A stretch of DNA of 64,000 bases. Source: Hymenobacter convexus. Lineage in GTDB: Bacteria > Bacteroidota > Bacteroidia > Cytophagales > Hymenobacteraceae. The stretch lies in NCBI RefSeq assembly GCF_030580955.1, contig NZ_JAUQON010000011.1:1-64000 (forward strand), in the 5' to 3' direction. How positions within the stretch are numbered: position 1 is the stretch's first letter; every line of letters starts with the position of its first letter. Under the pieces are notes generated by a model. That model was not told the DNA's origin. It searched no databases and worked only from the letters and a program-made list of their open reading frames with translations. Positions 52,906 to 61,433 of this stretch are shown piece after piece. Both the position numbers and the translations under genes were made by a program.

Positions 52906-52973
52906 AGTGCAGAGCAAGCTTTGGCTTGTTCAGGAAAAAAGAAGTTGAAACGACGAACAAGCCAAAGCCTGTT

Positions 52974-53225
52974 CTACAGCAGTTGCCCCACAACGGGGAA
53001 ATTGTCGAATACGTTGGCCGTGTGCGGCGCGTCTTTGTCGAGCTCGGCGGTGAGGTCCTGGCCGGCCCAGTGTTCATAGTGGTTGCCGCGCCGCCACAGC
53101 CGTGAGCGGCTCACGTCGTAAATCTGCCCCTGATACGCCACCCAGATTTCGTCGCGGTCCTGGCCGTTGCGCAGGGCGAGCTGGTTTTTGGTGTAAGTTT
53201 TCAGGTCGTTGGTTTGGTCGGCCAT
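52974..53225 (-). CDS. Cytochrome b5-like heme/steroid-binding domain protein
   Basis: An 83-residue single-domain protein. The segment EIWVAYQGQIYDVSRSRLW with HYEHWAGQDLTAELDKDAPH has the two histidines (in HW and APH) that ligate heme in cytochrome b5 folds. There is no signal peptide, so it is cytoplasmic. Such small proteins are called predicted heme/steroid-binding proteins; their partners are unknown. It lies between murQ and a family-A repeat. Confidence 0.8.
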   Translation of the reverse strand: MADQTNDLKTYTKNQLALRNGQDRDEIWVAYQGQIYDVSRSRLWRRGNHYEHWAGQDLTAELDKDAPHTANVFDNFPVVGQLL

Positions 53226-53235
53226 TATTGAGAGG

Positions 53236-53334
53236 ACGTCATGCTGAGGGCAGTCGAAGCATCTCTACCGCTTCGTTACATCGATTAAATTTAGTATTAC
53301 GGTAGAGATGCTTCGACTGCGCTCAGCATGACGT
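53236..53334. repeat. Family-A inverted repeat, copy 5
   Basis: Arms ACGTCATGCTGAG through GTCGAAGCATCTCTACCG and the complement, with one small mismatch patch (GGGCAG against CTGCGC), around an AT-rich centre. It lies upstream of the cytochrome b5-like gene and downstream of the ureohydrolase gene on the minus strand. Confidence 0.87.
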
Positions 53335-53353
53335 TCCTATAAATCGTTCTAAT

Positions 53354-54505
53354 CTAGCTCAAAAGCGCCTGCAGCCGAATCCAGCGCTGCGGGAGGTCGC
53401 CTTGCGAAGCATTCAGGTAGTCCTCGTAGGTGCAGGGCACCACGCGCTTCACGGCGTTGTCGCCGAGGCGCTCGACTTCCATCCACCACTTGTCGGCGCG
53501 GCGCGATTTGTAGAACACCAGCTTGTCGGGGTTGCCGGGCAGCACCACCGTGTAGGTGAGGAAGCGGAAGGTGCCGAAGCCCGTTTCGGGGCGCCGATGG
53601 TAGAAGCCTTCCACAAAATACCAGAGCATGGTGGCCAATGTAGCCGCAGCTAATCCATTGATGTCCTGGTCGGTGCGGTAGCCGTAGAGACCAAAGGAGC
53701 TGAGCTGCTCGTTGTGGCCCGCGTACCAGCATAGCTGGGTGGCCTCCTCGTTGCCAAGGCCGAAGGGGTAGGCAGGGTAGTAGCCGGGCGCGTCCTGCCA
53801 GCGCAGGGCGGCAATGTCGATGCTAATAAAATCGGCCTGCCGGATGAGCGGCTCCGAAATGCGCCGGTCAGCCCGCACCTCGCCCACGCTCATGGTTTCG
53901 AAGTGCATTTTCTCCAAAGCCACCAGTACTTCGGGCGGCGTGAGGTATTGCTGGTGGCCCAGGTGGGCCAGGCTGAACACGAAATTGGGCTCGTGCACCA
54001 GCATGCGGCGCAGGTGGCTGTCTTCGGGCGCGGTGCCGGGGCCGGGCTCGGCCATGTCGGGCCGCGAGTCGACCATGGCGAAGCTGATGGCGCGGTTCTG
54101 GGTTTCGTAGGCCAGAAACTGGCCGTAGTCGAGGTCGTGGCTGCCACCGAGCAGGATGGGCACCGTGTTTTCCTCAATCAGGGCGCCCACTATTTCGCGC
54201 AGGCGCTGGTAGGTGTCTTCCAGCGTGAGGCCGGGGCGCAGGTTGCCAAGGTCGACGAGGCGCACGGCGCCGCTGCCTTTTTGCAGGCTATAGAAGCGTT
54301 GGCGCACCTCGTTGGCCCCGTGGCGGCTGGGGTGGCCAATGGTGCTGCCGCGCCATTCGTCCAGCCCGATGAGGGCCAGGTCGGCGGCGCGCCAGTCCGG
54401 AAACGTTTCGGTGAAGCGGGTGGCGTAGGCGGCCAGCGTGGTGGGCGCGGGCGCGGCGGCGGTCAGCGTTTCCGGCAGCGGGTCAAAAAACAGGGCCAGA
54501 TTCAT
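53354..54505 (-). CDS. Arginase/formimidoylglutamase-family protein with altered metal ligands
   Basis: A 383-residue ureohydrolase-fold protein. The first metal-binding block is intact (LLGGSHDLDYGQF, H123). The second, normally DAHxD, reads VDSRPD (D146, R148, D150), so the His is replaced by Arg. The third, normally SxDxDxxDP, reads SIDIAALRWQDAPG (D230, A232), so an Asp is lost. Such enzymes hydrolyse guanidino or formimino compounds using two Mn ions. Loss of two of six ligands suggests a changed metal site or a non-catalytic role. Related Bacteroidota proteins are often annotated formimidoylglutamase. No hut genes are near. Confidence 0.78.
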   Translation of the reverse strand: MNLALFFDPLPETLTAAAPAPTTLAAYATRFTETFPDWRAADLALIGLDEWRGSTIGHPSRHGANEVRQRFYSLQKGSGAVRLVDLGNLRPGLTLEDTYQRLREIVGALIEENTVPILLGGSHDLDYGQFLAYETQNRAISFAMVDSRPDMAEPGPGTAPEDSHLRRMLVHEPNFVFSLAHLGHQQYLTPPEVLVALEKMHFETMSVGEVRADRRISEPLIRQADFISIDIAALRWQDAPGYYPAYPFGLGNEEATQLCWYAGHNEQLSSFGLYGYRTDQDINGLAAATLATMLWYFVEGFYHRRPETGFGTFRFLTYTVVLPGNPDKLVFYKSRRADKWWMEVERLGDNAVKRVVPCTYEDYLNASQGDLPQRWIRLQALLS

Positions 54506-54703
54506 TGGGGGCGGAAATGCAAGTGGCCCAAAATTACACAGGAAAAGGGCGCGCGAACGGTTTTTTGACCGTTTTTGCGGCTCGTTTGGTTTTTACCCGT
54601 ACACGCAAGCCTACGGATGGGCTCCGCAACCGTAGCTTGGCCCCGAAAAAAGCTTTTTATTTAAGCATAAATTCACCCGATACGCCTTACCCAACCCCAC
54701 CCA

Positions 54704-56503
54704 ATGGACGTTCGTCGCGCCTTCGATATCCTCCCGCATCAAATGGCCACCGCGCCCAAACCCGACGCGCTGGCCTCCAAAATTGATGGCCAGTGGGTGC
54801 CCATCAGCAGCCAGCAGATGCAGGACCAAGCCAATCTGGTTTCGCTCGGCCTCGTGTCGCTCGGCCTCAAGCGAGGCGATAAAGTGGCCATTATCAGCAT
54901 GAACCGCCCCGAGTGGATGATGGCCGACTTCGGCATCTCCCAAATCGGTGCCACCAGCGTGCCGATGTACCCCAGCATCACCGTGGAGGACTACAAGTAC
55001 ATCTTCACCGACGCCGGCGTGCGGGCCGTTTTTGTGGCCGATAAAAAGCTGTACGACAAGGTGAAAGAGGCCACGCAGGACCTCGATATTCCGGCCGAAA
55101 ATATCTTCACCTTCGATAAAATTGAGGGCGCCCGCCACTTCAGCGAACTGCTGGAAATCGGTAAAAAAGGCAACGCCGCCGACCTGGAACCGCTCAAAGC
55201 GGCCGTCGAGCCCGACGATTTGCTCACGCTCATCTACACCAGCGGCACCACCGGCCAGCCCAAGGGCGTGATGCTCACGCACGATAACATCCTGAGCAAC
55301 TGCCGCAACTCGCAGCGCTTCGTGCCTGTCACGAAAAACGATAAGGCCCTGAGCTTCCTGCCGCTCTGCCACATTTTCGAGCGCATGGTGACGTACCTGT
55401 ACATGATAAACAGCGTGAGTATTTACTACGCCGAAAACATGGACGTCATCGCCGACAACCTGCGCGAGGTGAAGCCCGAAATCTTCACCACCGTGCCCCG
55501 CCTGCTGGAGAAGGTGTATGATAAAATCGTGGCGAAGGGCCACGAGCTGGACGGCATCAAGAAAAGCCTGTTCTTCTGGGCCCTGGATTTGGGCCTGAAA
55601 TACGATACGCAGAAAGACCAGGGCTTCCTGTACAACACGCAGCTGGCGCTGGCCAATAAACTTATCTTCAATAAGTGGCGTGAGGCGTTGGGCGGTAACC
55701 TTCGTTGCATCGTGAGCGGCGGCGGGGCCTTGCAGCCGCGGCTGGCGCGGGTGTTCTGGGCGGCCGGTATTCGGGTGATGGAAGGCTACGGCCTGACCGA
55801 AACCTCGCCCGTAATCGCCGTGGGCGGCTACGAGCCGGAGAACAATATGATTGGCACCGTCGGCCCGCTCATCGACAACATGCAGGTGAAAATCGCTCCC
55901 GACGGCGAGATTCTGACCAAATCGGCTTCGGTGATGAAGGGCTACTACAACCAGCCCGAACTCACGGCCAAGGAATTTGACGAGGAAGGCTGGTTCCACA
56001 CCGGCGACATTGGCGAGCTCGTGAACGGCAAGTTCCTGAAAATCACCGACCGCAAGAAGGAAATGTTCAAGACGTCAGGCGGCAAGTACATTGCTCCGCA
56101 GGTCATTGAAGGCAAGCTGAAAGAAGACCCGCTCATCGAGCAGGCCATGGTGGTGGGCGCCGACCAGAAGTTCGCCTCCGCGCTGGTCATCCCGTCCTTC
56201 CCCGACCTCAAAGGCTGGTGCAAGCGCAACGGCGTGCCCGATGCATCCAACGAGGAACTGGTGAAGAATGAGAAAGTGGTGAAGCTCTACAAAGACCTGA
56301 TTGAGAAATACAACAAAGGCTTTGCGCAGTGGGAGCAGGTGAAGCGGCACGTGCTGCTGCCCACGCAGTGGACCGTGGAAAGCGGCGAAATGACACCCAC
56401 CATGAAGGTGAAGCGCAAGGTCATCACCGAGCACAACAAGGACCTGATTGCCGACATCTACGAGCGGGCCGAGAAGGAGCCGCACGAGCGCACGGCGCAC
56501 TAG
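54704..56503 (+). CDS. Long-chain fatty acid--CoA ligase (FadD-type)
   Basis: A 599-residue adenylate-forming enzyme that activates long-chain fatty acids to acyl-CoA. The P-loop is YTSGTTGQPKG (178-188). EGYGLTETSPVI is the conserved A5 block and GWFHTGDIG with ITDRKKEMFKTSGGKYIAPQVIE the C-terminal hinge and lysine region. Length fits the FadD15/AMP-binding long-chain group. It is the first gene of the fatty-acid block and has the partial operator GCAAGCCTA 90 bases upstream of its start. A terminator hairpin of family B follows. Confidence 0.92.
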   Translation: MDVRRAFDILPHQMATAPKPDALASKIDGQWVPISSQQMQDQANLVSLGLVSLGLKRGDKVAIISMNRPEWMMADFGISQIGATSVPMYPSITVEDYKYIFTDAGVRAVFVADKKLYDKVKEATQDLDIPAENIFTFDKIEGARHFSELLEIGKKGNAADLEPLKAAVEPDDLLTLIYTSGTTGQPKGVMLTHDNILSNCRNSQRFVPVTKNDKALSFLPLCHIFERMVTYLYMINSVSIYYAENMDVIADNLREVKPEIFTTVPRLLEKVYDKIVAKGHELDGIKKSLFFWALDLGLKYDTQKDQGFLYNTQLALANKLIFNKWREALGGNLRCIVSGGGALQPRLARVFWAAGIRVMEGYGLTETSPVIAVGGYEPENNMIGTVGPLIDNMQVKIAPDGEILTKSASVMKGYYNQPELTAKEFDEEGWFHTGDIGELVNGKFLKITDRKKEMFKTSGGKYIAPQVIEGKLKEDPLIEQAMVVGADQKFASALVIPSFPDLKGWCKRNGVPDASNEELVKNEKVVKLYKDLIEKYNKGFAQWEQVKRHVLLPTQWTVESGEMTPTMKVKRKVITEHNKDLIADIYERAEKEPHERTAH

Positions 56504-56511
56504 GCAGCAGC

Positions 56512-56579
56512 GTAGCGCGGACTTTTAGTCCGTGAGTGGCACCACCCATTCGCGAACTAAAAGTCCGCGCTACTTTTTT
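56512..56579 (+). terminator. Family-B inverted repeat acting as terminator after fadD
   Basis: Perfect 18-bp arms (56512-56529 and 56556-56573), starting GTAGCGCGGACTTTTAGT, followed by TTTTTT. Each arm carries the inner palindrome GGACTTTTAGTCC in the left copy. It shares the GTAGCGYGGACT...AGTCC layout with the copy at 46486. The T-run makes it a likely terminator for the fadD transcript. Confidence 0.8.
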
Positions 56580-56587
56580 GTGAACTG

Positions 56588-56620
56588 TTATGCAAGCCTA
56601 ATATATTTTTCGTAAGTTTA
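56588..56620 (+). promoter_or_regulatory. MarR-family operator and promoter in front of marR
   Basis: TTATGCAAGCCTAA (56588-56601) is a near-perfect palindrome of TTAGGC-N2-GCCTAA. After an 11-base spacer comes TAAGTTTA (56613-56620), a near match to the TAnnTTTG -7 element, 20 bases before the marR ATG. The same layout and spacer occur upstream of fadE at 61365. Confidence 0.65.
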
Positions 56621-56639
56621 CCGCACTTACTGCCCGCCC

Positions 56640-57119
56640 ATGAAACCCGAAGAAACCGTCGATTATAACATAAAAGTGGCCTGGCATGCGATTTCGCGCA
56701 TGTACAACACGCAGGCTGCCCAGAACGACATCACCACGAGCATCGGCTTCGTGCTGCTGAACATTGACCAGGAGAAGGGCACGCCGGCCACCAAAATTGC
56801 GCCGCTGCTGGGCCTCGAAACCCGCAGCCTGACGCGCATTCTGCGCAGCATGGAGGAAAAGGGCCTCATCTACAAGCAGGCCGATTCGGTGGATAAACGC
56901 TCGGTCCGCATTTTTCTGACGCCGCTGGGACTGGAGAAAAAGGAGGTATCGCGCCAGACGGTGCGGCACTTCAACCTGAAAATCCGCGAGAAAATCCCGC
57001 AGAATCAATTGGATGTTTTCTTTAAGGTAGCGGCTCAGATTACGAGCATGATTGAAGGAAAGACGTTGTTTGAGGAATTTGTGCTCAAGCCGTTGCGACA
57101 GGAATCTGCTGCTTCCTAA
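56640..57119 (+). CDS. MarR family transcriptional regulator
   Basis: A 159-residue winged-helix regulator. The core has TPATKIAPLLGLETRSLTRILRSMEEKGLIYKQADSVDKRSVRIFLTPLGLEKK, with the DNA-recognition helix ETRSLTRILRSMEEKG and the DKRSVRIFL wing. Dimerisation helices flank it. MarR proteins bind palindromes and are released by small ligands such as acyl-CoAs or aromatics. It lies between fadD and the fadN-like gene. The shared palindrome before marR and fadE makes it the best candidate for an autoregulated repressor of beta-oxidation. Confidence 0.88.
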   Translation: MKPEETVDYNIKVAWHAISRMYNTQAAQNDITTSIGFVLLNIDQEKGTPATKIAPLLGLETRSLTRILRSMEEKGLIYKQADSVDKRSVRIFLTPLGLEKKEVSRQTVRHFNLKIREKIPQNQLDVFFKVAAQITSMIEGKTLFEEFVLKPLRQESAAS

Positions 57120-57134
57120 GTAACTGTTGAATCG

Positions 57135-57241
57135 TTGTCATGCTGACGAAGGAAGCATCTTATCACGGCTGTTTTCGTCAGGTTACTACTCATTTAAGGT
57201 GCGAACGTGATAAGGTCCTTCGCGCTGCTCAGGATGACAGT
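57135..57241. repeat. Degenerate family-A repeat
   Basis: Left part TTGTCATGCTGACGAAGGAAGCATCTTATCAC and right part GTGATAAGGTCC...CTCAGGATGACAG are partly complementary, mixing features of the family-A and 49424-type variants. Pairing is broken in several places. It fills the gap between marR and fadN. Confidence 0.6.
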
Positions 57242-57252
57242 TTAAAACCACT

Positions 57253-59658
57253 ATGAATCGAACCATCAAGAAAGTGGCCGTGCTCGGCTCCGGCGTTATG
57301 GGCTCGCGCATTGCCTGCCACTTCGCCAACATCGGCGTGCAGGTGCTGCTGCTCGACATCGCCCCCAAAGAGCTGATGCCCGACGAAGAAAAGAAGGGCC
57401 TGAAACTGGACGCCCCGGCCGTGCGCAACCGCATTGTGAATGCTGCGCTCCAAGCTGCAATCGTTGCCAATCCCTCGCCGCTCTATCGCAAGGCCGACGC
57501 CGTCAAAATCAAAACCGGCAACTTTGACGACAACCTCAAAGACATTGCCGGTTGCGACTGGACGATTGAGGTGGTTATCGAGCGCCTCGATATCAAAAAG
57601 AGCCTCTACGAGCGGGTGGAACAGTTCCGCAAGAAGGGTACGCTCATTACCAGCAACACCAGCGGCATCCCGATTCACCTGCTGGCCGAGGGCCGCTCGG
57701 ACGATTTCAAGCAGCACTTCGCGGGCACGCACTTCTTTAACCCGCCGCGCTACCTGAAGCTGCTGGAAATCATCCCGACGCCGGACACCAAGCCCGACGT
57801 GCTGGATTTCCTGCAACACTACGGCGACTTGTACCTGGGCAAAACGGTGGTTCTGGCCAAGGATACGCCGGGCTTCATCGCCAACCGCGTGGGCGTGTGG
57901 GCCTTGCTCGATGCCATGCAGACCATGCAGAAGCTGGGTTTGACCGTGGAGGAAACCGACAAGCTGACCGGCCCGGTAATTGGCCACGCGAAGTCGGCCA
58001 CGCTGCGCACTTCCGACGTGGTAGGCCTGGACACGACCATCAACGTGGCCAACGGCCTGGCCCAGGGCCTGCCGGACGACGAGGCCAAGGATGTATTCGT
58101 GTTGCCTGATTTCGTGAGGAAGATGGGCGAAAGCAAGTGGCTGGGTGACAAAACCGGCCAAGGCTTCTACAAAAAAGTAAAAGGGGAAGGTGGCAAGTCG
58201 GAAATCCACGCGCTGGATTTGAGCACGCTGGAATACAAGCCAAGCCAGAAGGTGAAATTCGCCACGCTGGAAATGACCAAAACCATCGAAAAGCTGGCTG
58301 ACCGCTTCAAGGTGCTGGTGAGTGGCAAGGACAAAGCGGGCGAGTTTTACCGCCTGAGTTTCGGTGGTTTGTTTGCTTACGTGAGCAACCGGGTACCGGA
58401 AATCTCGGACCAGCTTTACAAGATTGATGACGCACTGCGGGCCGGTTTCGGCTGGGAACTGGGACCGTTTGAAACCTGGGATGCGCTGGGCGTGCAGGCT
58501 GGCGTCGACCTAGCCAAAGTGGCCGGCCGTACCGTGGCGCCTTGGGTAGAGGAGATGCTGGCCGCCGGCAATTTGACCTTCTATAAGGTGGAAGACGGCG
58601 TGCGCAAGTTTTACGACCAAGCCAGCAAGAGCTACCAGGCCATTCCGGGCGTGGAGAATTTCATCATTCTCGACAACCTGCGCGCTAGCGGCAAAGTGCT
58701 GTGGAAAAACGCGGGCGCTTCAGTTATTGACCTCGGCGACGGCATCCTGAACGTGGAGTTCCACTCGAAGATGAACTCGCTGGGCACCGACGTTATCCAG
58801 GGGCTGTTGAAGGGAGTAGAGATGGCCGAAGCCGGCTACCGCGGCCTCGTGGTGGGCAACGATGCGCCGAACTTCTCAGCCGGCGCCAACCTGGGCCTCG
58901 TGTACATGCAGGCGCTGGAGCAGGAGTTCGACGAGTTGAACATGATGATTCAGCAGTTCCAGCAAGCCATGATGCGGATGCGCTACAGCAGCATCCCGGT
59001 GGTGGGCACCCCGCACGGCCTCACGCTGGGCGGCGGCTGCGAACTGAACCTGCACTGCGACCGCGTGGTAGCAGCGGCCGAATCCTACATCGGCCTCGTG
59101 GAATTCGGCGTGGGCCTGATTCCCGGCGGCGGCGGTACCAAGGAAATGACCCTGCGCACCGCCCTCAAGTACGAAGACGGCGAGCCGGAATTCAACCTGC
59201 TGCGCAACACCTACATGACCATCAGCACGGCCAAGGTGTCGACTTCCGCCGCCGAGGCTTTCGACCTGGGCTTCCTGCGCCGGGGCGATGAAGTGGTGCT
59301 GAACAGTAACCGCGTTATCGCCGCCGCAAAATCGGCCGCCATCGACCTGGCCGATGCCGGCTACACCCAGCCGATGCAGAAAACCAATATCAAGGTGCAC
59401 GGTAAAGGCGCGCTGGCCATGTTCAAAACCGGCGTGTACGCCATGCAGCAAGGCAACTACATCTCGACCCACGACCAACTCATTGCCGATAAATTGGCCT
59501 ATGTGATGTGCGGTGGGGATTTGTCGTCTCCCACTGAAGTGAGCGAGCAATACTTGCTGGATTTGGAGCGTGAGTCCTTCCTGTCGCTCTGCGGCGAGCG
59601 CAAGACGCTGGAGCGGATTCAGAGCATTCTGACCACTGGCAAGCCGCTGCGCAATTAA
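57253..59658 (+). CDS. 3-hydroxyacyl-CoA dehydrogenase/enoyl-CoA hydratase (FadN-like)
   Basis: An 801-residue two-part beta-oxidation enzyme. The 3-hydroxyacyl-CoA dehydrogenase comes first (Rossmann motif VAVLGSGVMGSRI at 8-20, GTHFFNPPRYLKLLEIIP with the catalytic His). The enoyl-CoA hydratase/isomerase fold lies in the last part (NDAPNFSAGANLGLVYMQ, GLTLGGGCELNLHCDRVVAAAESYIGLVEFGVGLIPGGGGT). This order is the reverse of E. coli FadB and matches B. subtilis FadN. It performs the hydration and oxidation steps and is followed 23 bases later by the thiolase gene, with which it forms an operon. Confidence 0.92.
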   Translation: MNRTIKKVAVLGSGVMGSRIACHFANIGVQVLLLDIAPKELMPDEEKKGLKLDAPAVRNRIVNAALQAAIVANPSPLYRKADAVKIKTGNFDDNLKDIAGCDWTIEVVIERLDIKKSLYERVEQFRKKGTLITSNTSGIPIHLLAEGRSDDFKQHFAGTHFFNPPRYLKLLEIIPTPDTKPDVLDFLQHYGDLYLGKTVVLAKDTPGFIANRVGVWALLDAMQTMQKLGLTVEETDKLTGPVIGHAKSATLRTSDVVGLDTTINVANGLAQGLPDDEAKDVFVLPDFVRKMGESKWLGDKTGQGFYKKVKGEGGKSEIHALDLSTLEYKPSQKVKFATLEMTKTIEKLADRFKVLVSGKDKAGEFYRLSFGGLFAYVSNRVPEISDQLYKIDDALRAGFGWELGPFETWDALGVQAGVDLAKVAGRTVAPWVEEMLAAGNLTFYKVEDGVRKFYDQASKSYQAIPGVENFIILDNLRASGKVLWKNAGASVIDLGDGILNVEFHSKMNSLGTDVIQGLLKGVEMAEAGYRGLVVGNDAPNFSAGANLGLVYMQALEQEFDELNMMIQQFQQAMMRMRYSSIPVVGTPHGLTLGGGCELNLHCDRVVAAAESYIGLVEFGVGLIPGGGGTKEMTLRTALKYEDGEPEFNLLRNTYMTISTAKVSTSAAEAFDLGFLRRGDEVVLNSNRVIAAAKSAAIDLADAGYTQPMQKTNIKVHGKGALAMFKTGVYAMQQGNYISTHDQLIADKLAYVMCGGDLSSPTEVSEQYLLDLERESFLSLCGERKTLERIQSILTTGKPLRN

Positions 59659-59681
59659 TTCATTCTGATTCGATAAAGACC

Positions 59682-60866
59682 ATGTCTAATACCGCATATA
59701 TCGTAGCAGGCTACCGCACGGCCGTGGGCAAAGCCCCCCGTGGCGGCCTCCGTTTCACCCGGCCCGACGACCTCGCCGCTGCCGTTATCAAACACCTCGT
59801 GGCCCAGGTGCCGGCCCTCGACCCCACGCGCATCGACGACGTAATCGTCGGCAACGCGGTGCCCGAGGCCGAGCAGGGCCTGCAAATGGGCCGCCTGATT
59901 TCACTGCTGGCCCTGCCCATCAACGTGTCCGGCCTCATCGTGAACCGCTACTGCGGCTCCGGCGTCGAAACCATTGCCATGGCGGTGGGCAAAATCTCCT
60001 CGGGCATGGCCGATTGCATCATCGCGGGCGGCACTGAGAGCATGAGCATGGTGCCCACCGTGGGCTGGAAAACCGTGCCCAACTATAAGCTGGCGATGGC
60101 GCACCCGGACTACTACATGGGCATGGGCCTCACCGCCGAAGCCGTGGCCAACGACTACAAAATCAGCCGCCAGGACCAGGACGAATTCTCCTACAACTCG
60201 CACCAGAAGGCCATCAAAGCCATTCAGGCCGGCAAGTTTGCCAAGAGCATCGTGCCCATCACGGTAGAGGAAACCTACGTGGACCAGGCCACCGGCAAGA
60301 AGAAAAACCGCTCCTACGTGGTGGATACCGACGAAGGCCCCCGCGCCGACACCTCGGTGGAAGCCCTGGGCAAGCTGCGCCCCGTGTTTGCCGCCAACGG
60401 TACCGTAACCGCTGGCAACTCTTCCCAGACGTCCGACGGCGCGGCCTTCGTGCTCGTGATGTCGGAGCGCATGGTGAAGGAGCTGAACCTGGAGCCCATC
60501 GCCCGCATGGTGAACTACGCCACCGAAGGCGTCGACCCGCGCATCATGGGCATGGGCCCCATCAAAGCCGTGCCGAAAGTGCTCAAGCAAGCCGGCCTGA
60601 AACTCGACGACATCGACCTGTTTGAACTGAACGAAGCCTTCGCCTCGCAGTCGCTGGCCGTGGTGCGCGAACTCGGCATCGACCCCGAGAAACTGAACGT
60701 GAACGGCGGCGCCATCGCCCTGGGCCACCCGCTGGGCTGCTCCGGCGCCAAGCTCAGCATCCAGCTCTTCGACGAATTGCGCGAGCGCGGCAAGAAGTAC
60801 GGCATCGTCACGGCCTGCGTGGGCGGCGGCCAGGGCGTCGCCGGCATCTACGAGCTGCTGAAGTAG
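59682..60866 (+). CDS. Acetyl-CoA acyltransferase (thiolase, FadA-like)
   Basis: A 394-residue thiolase that splits 3-ketoacyl-CoA in the last step of beta-oxidation. The nucleophile C91 is in NRYCGSGVETI, the His in GGAIALGHPLGCSGA, and the second Cys in VTACVGGGQGVAGIYE. Other conserved blocks are AGGTESMSMVP and GNSSQTSDGAAFVLVMSE. It directly follows the fadN-like gene and belongs to the same transcript. Confidence 0.94.
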   Translation: MSNTAYIVAGYRTAVGKAPRGGLRFTRPDDLAAAVIKHLVAQVPALDPTRIDDVIVGNAVPEAEQGLQMGRLISLLALPINVSGLIVNRYCGSGVETIAMAVGKISSGMADCIIAGGTESMSMVPTVGWKTVPNYKLAMAHPDYYMGMGLTAEAVANDYKISRQDQDEFSYNSHQKAIKAIQAGKFAKSIVPITVEETYVDQATGKKKNRSYVVDTDEGPRADTSVEALGKLRPVFAANGTVTAGNSSQTSDGAAFVLVMSERMVKELNLEPIARMVNYATEGVDPRIMGMGPIKAVPKVLKQAGLKLDDIDLFELNEAFASQSLAVVRELGIDPEKLNVNGGAIALGHPLGCSGAKLSIQLFDELRERGKKYGIVTACVGGGQGVAGIYELLK

Positions 60867-60889
60867 CTGTCTGTGTCGCCAGTATTAAG

Positions 60890-60985
60890 AACGTCATGCT
60901 GAGCGCAGTCGAAGCATCTCTACCGCGCTAGTAATCAATCAGCCAGCGTTAGATATGCTTCGGCTTCGCTCAACGAGCGACGTCA
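60890..60985. repeat. Degenerate family-A repeat between thiolase and yggL genes
   Basis: The left arm is intact (GAACGTCATGCTGAGCGCAGTCGAAGCATCTCTACCGC in outline), while the right side is eroded (ATATGCTTCGGCTTCGCTCAACGAGCGACGTC), with a short insertion before the distal ACGTC. It marks the upstream border of the AT-richer yggL gene. Confidence 0.75.
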
Positions 60986-60995
60986 GGAAAACAAC

Positions 60996-61307
60996 ATGAA
61001 AAGACGACTGCGAAAGAAACTTCGGCTACAAGAGTTTCAGGAAATGGGCTTCTCTGTGAAGTTCGACTTGAATTTGCCCAACAGCAAAGCGGAAGACAAT
61101 TTTGGTGACCGGCTAATCAACGCAATTGAATCAAATCACTTGCTGTTGGGCGGTGGGCTTAATGATTTTTTCGTGCAATCTGATTCAAGTCGGAAAACGT
61201 CAGAAGCTGACCGCCAAGCCATAGAAACCTGGCTTCGGCAGCAACCCGAAGTCACAGCCATAAATATCGGGCCGCTGGTAGATGCTTGGTATTGTTTCTT
61301 CAACTAG
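60996..61307 (+). CDS. yggL: YggL-family 50S ribosome-binding protein
   Basis: A 103-residue basic protein of the YggL (DUF469) family, small factors that associate with the 50S subunit. It opens MKRRLRKKLRLQEFQEMGFSV, the family start, and has LLLGGGLNDFF and VDAWYC near the C-terminus. The gene is visibly less GC-rich than its neighbours (many A- and T-ending codons). It sits between fadA and fadE, which are usually adjacent, with an eroded repeat at its 5' border and a small terminator at its 3' end. This suggests a later insertion, possibly acquired from another lineage. Confidence 0.82.
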   Translation: MKRRLRKKLRLQEFQEMGFSVKFDLNLPNSKAEDNFGDRLINAIESNHLLLGGGLNDFFVQSDSSRKTSEADRQAIETWLRQQPEVTAINIGPLVDAWYCFFN

Positions 61308-61328
61308 GCCGCTATCCAAATCAAGAAA

Positions 61329-61353
61329 TACCCCGCTCATCCGGGGTTTTCTT
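61329..61353 (+). terminator. Short terminator after yggL
   Basis: CCCCG pairs with CGGGG across a 6-nt loop, followed by TTTTCTTT. It is short but correctly placed just before the fadE regulatory region. Confidence 0.5.
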
Positions 61354-61364
61354 TCGCCGATATA

Positions 61365-61397
61365 GTAGGCGTGCCTAACATATTTTTCTTATCTTGC
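61365..61397 (+). promoter_or_regulatory. First MarR-type operator and promoter of fadE
   Basis: GTAGGCGTGCCTAA (61365-61378) is a palindrome of the same kind as at marR. An 11-base spacer then precedes TATCTTGC (61390-61397), a -7-like element. The following stretch CATATTTTTCTTA matches TATATTTTTCGTA at marR closely. The fadE ATG is 82 bases further on. Confidence 0.65.
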
Positions 61398-61433
61398 AAC
61401 ACTAAAACCACCGGTCCGCTGTTTCTCAAAATA

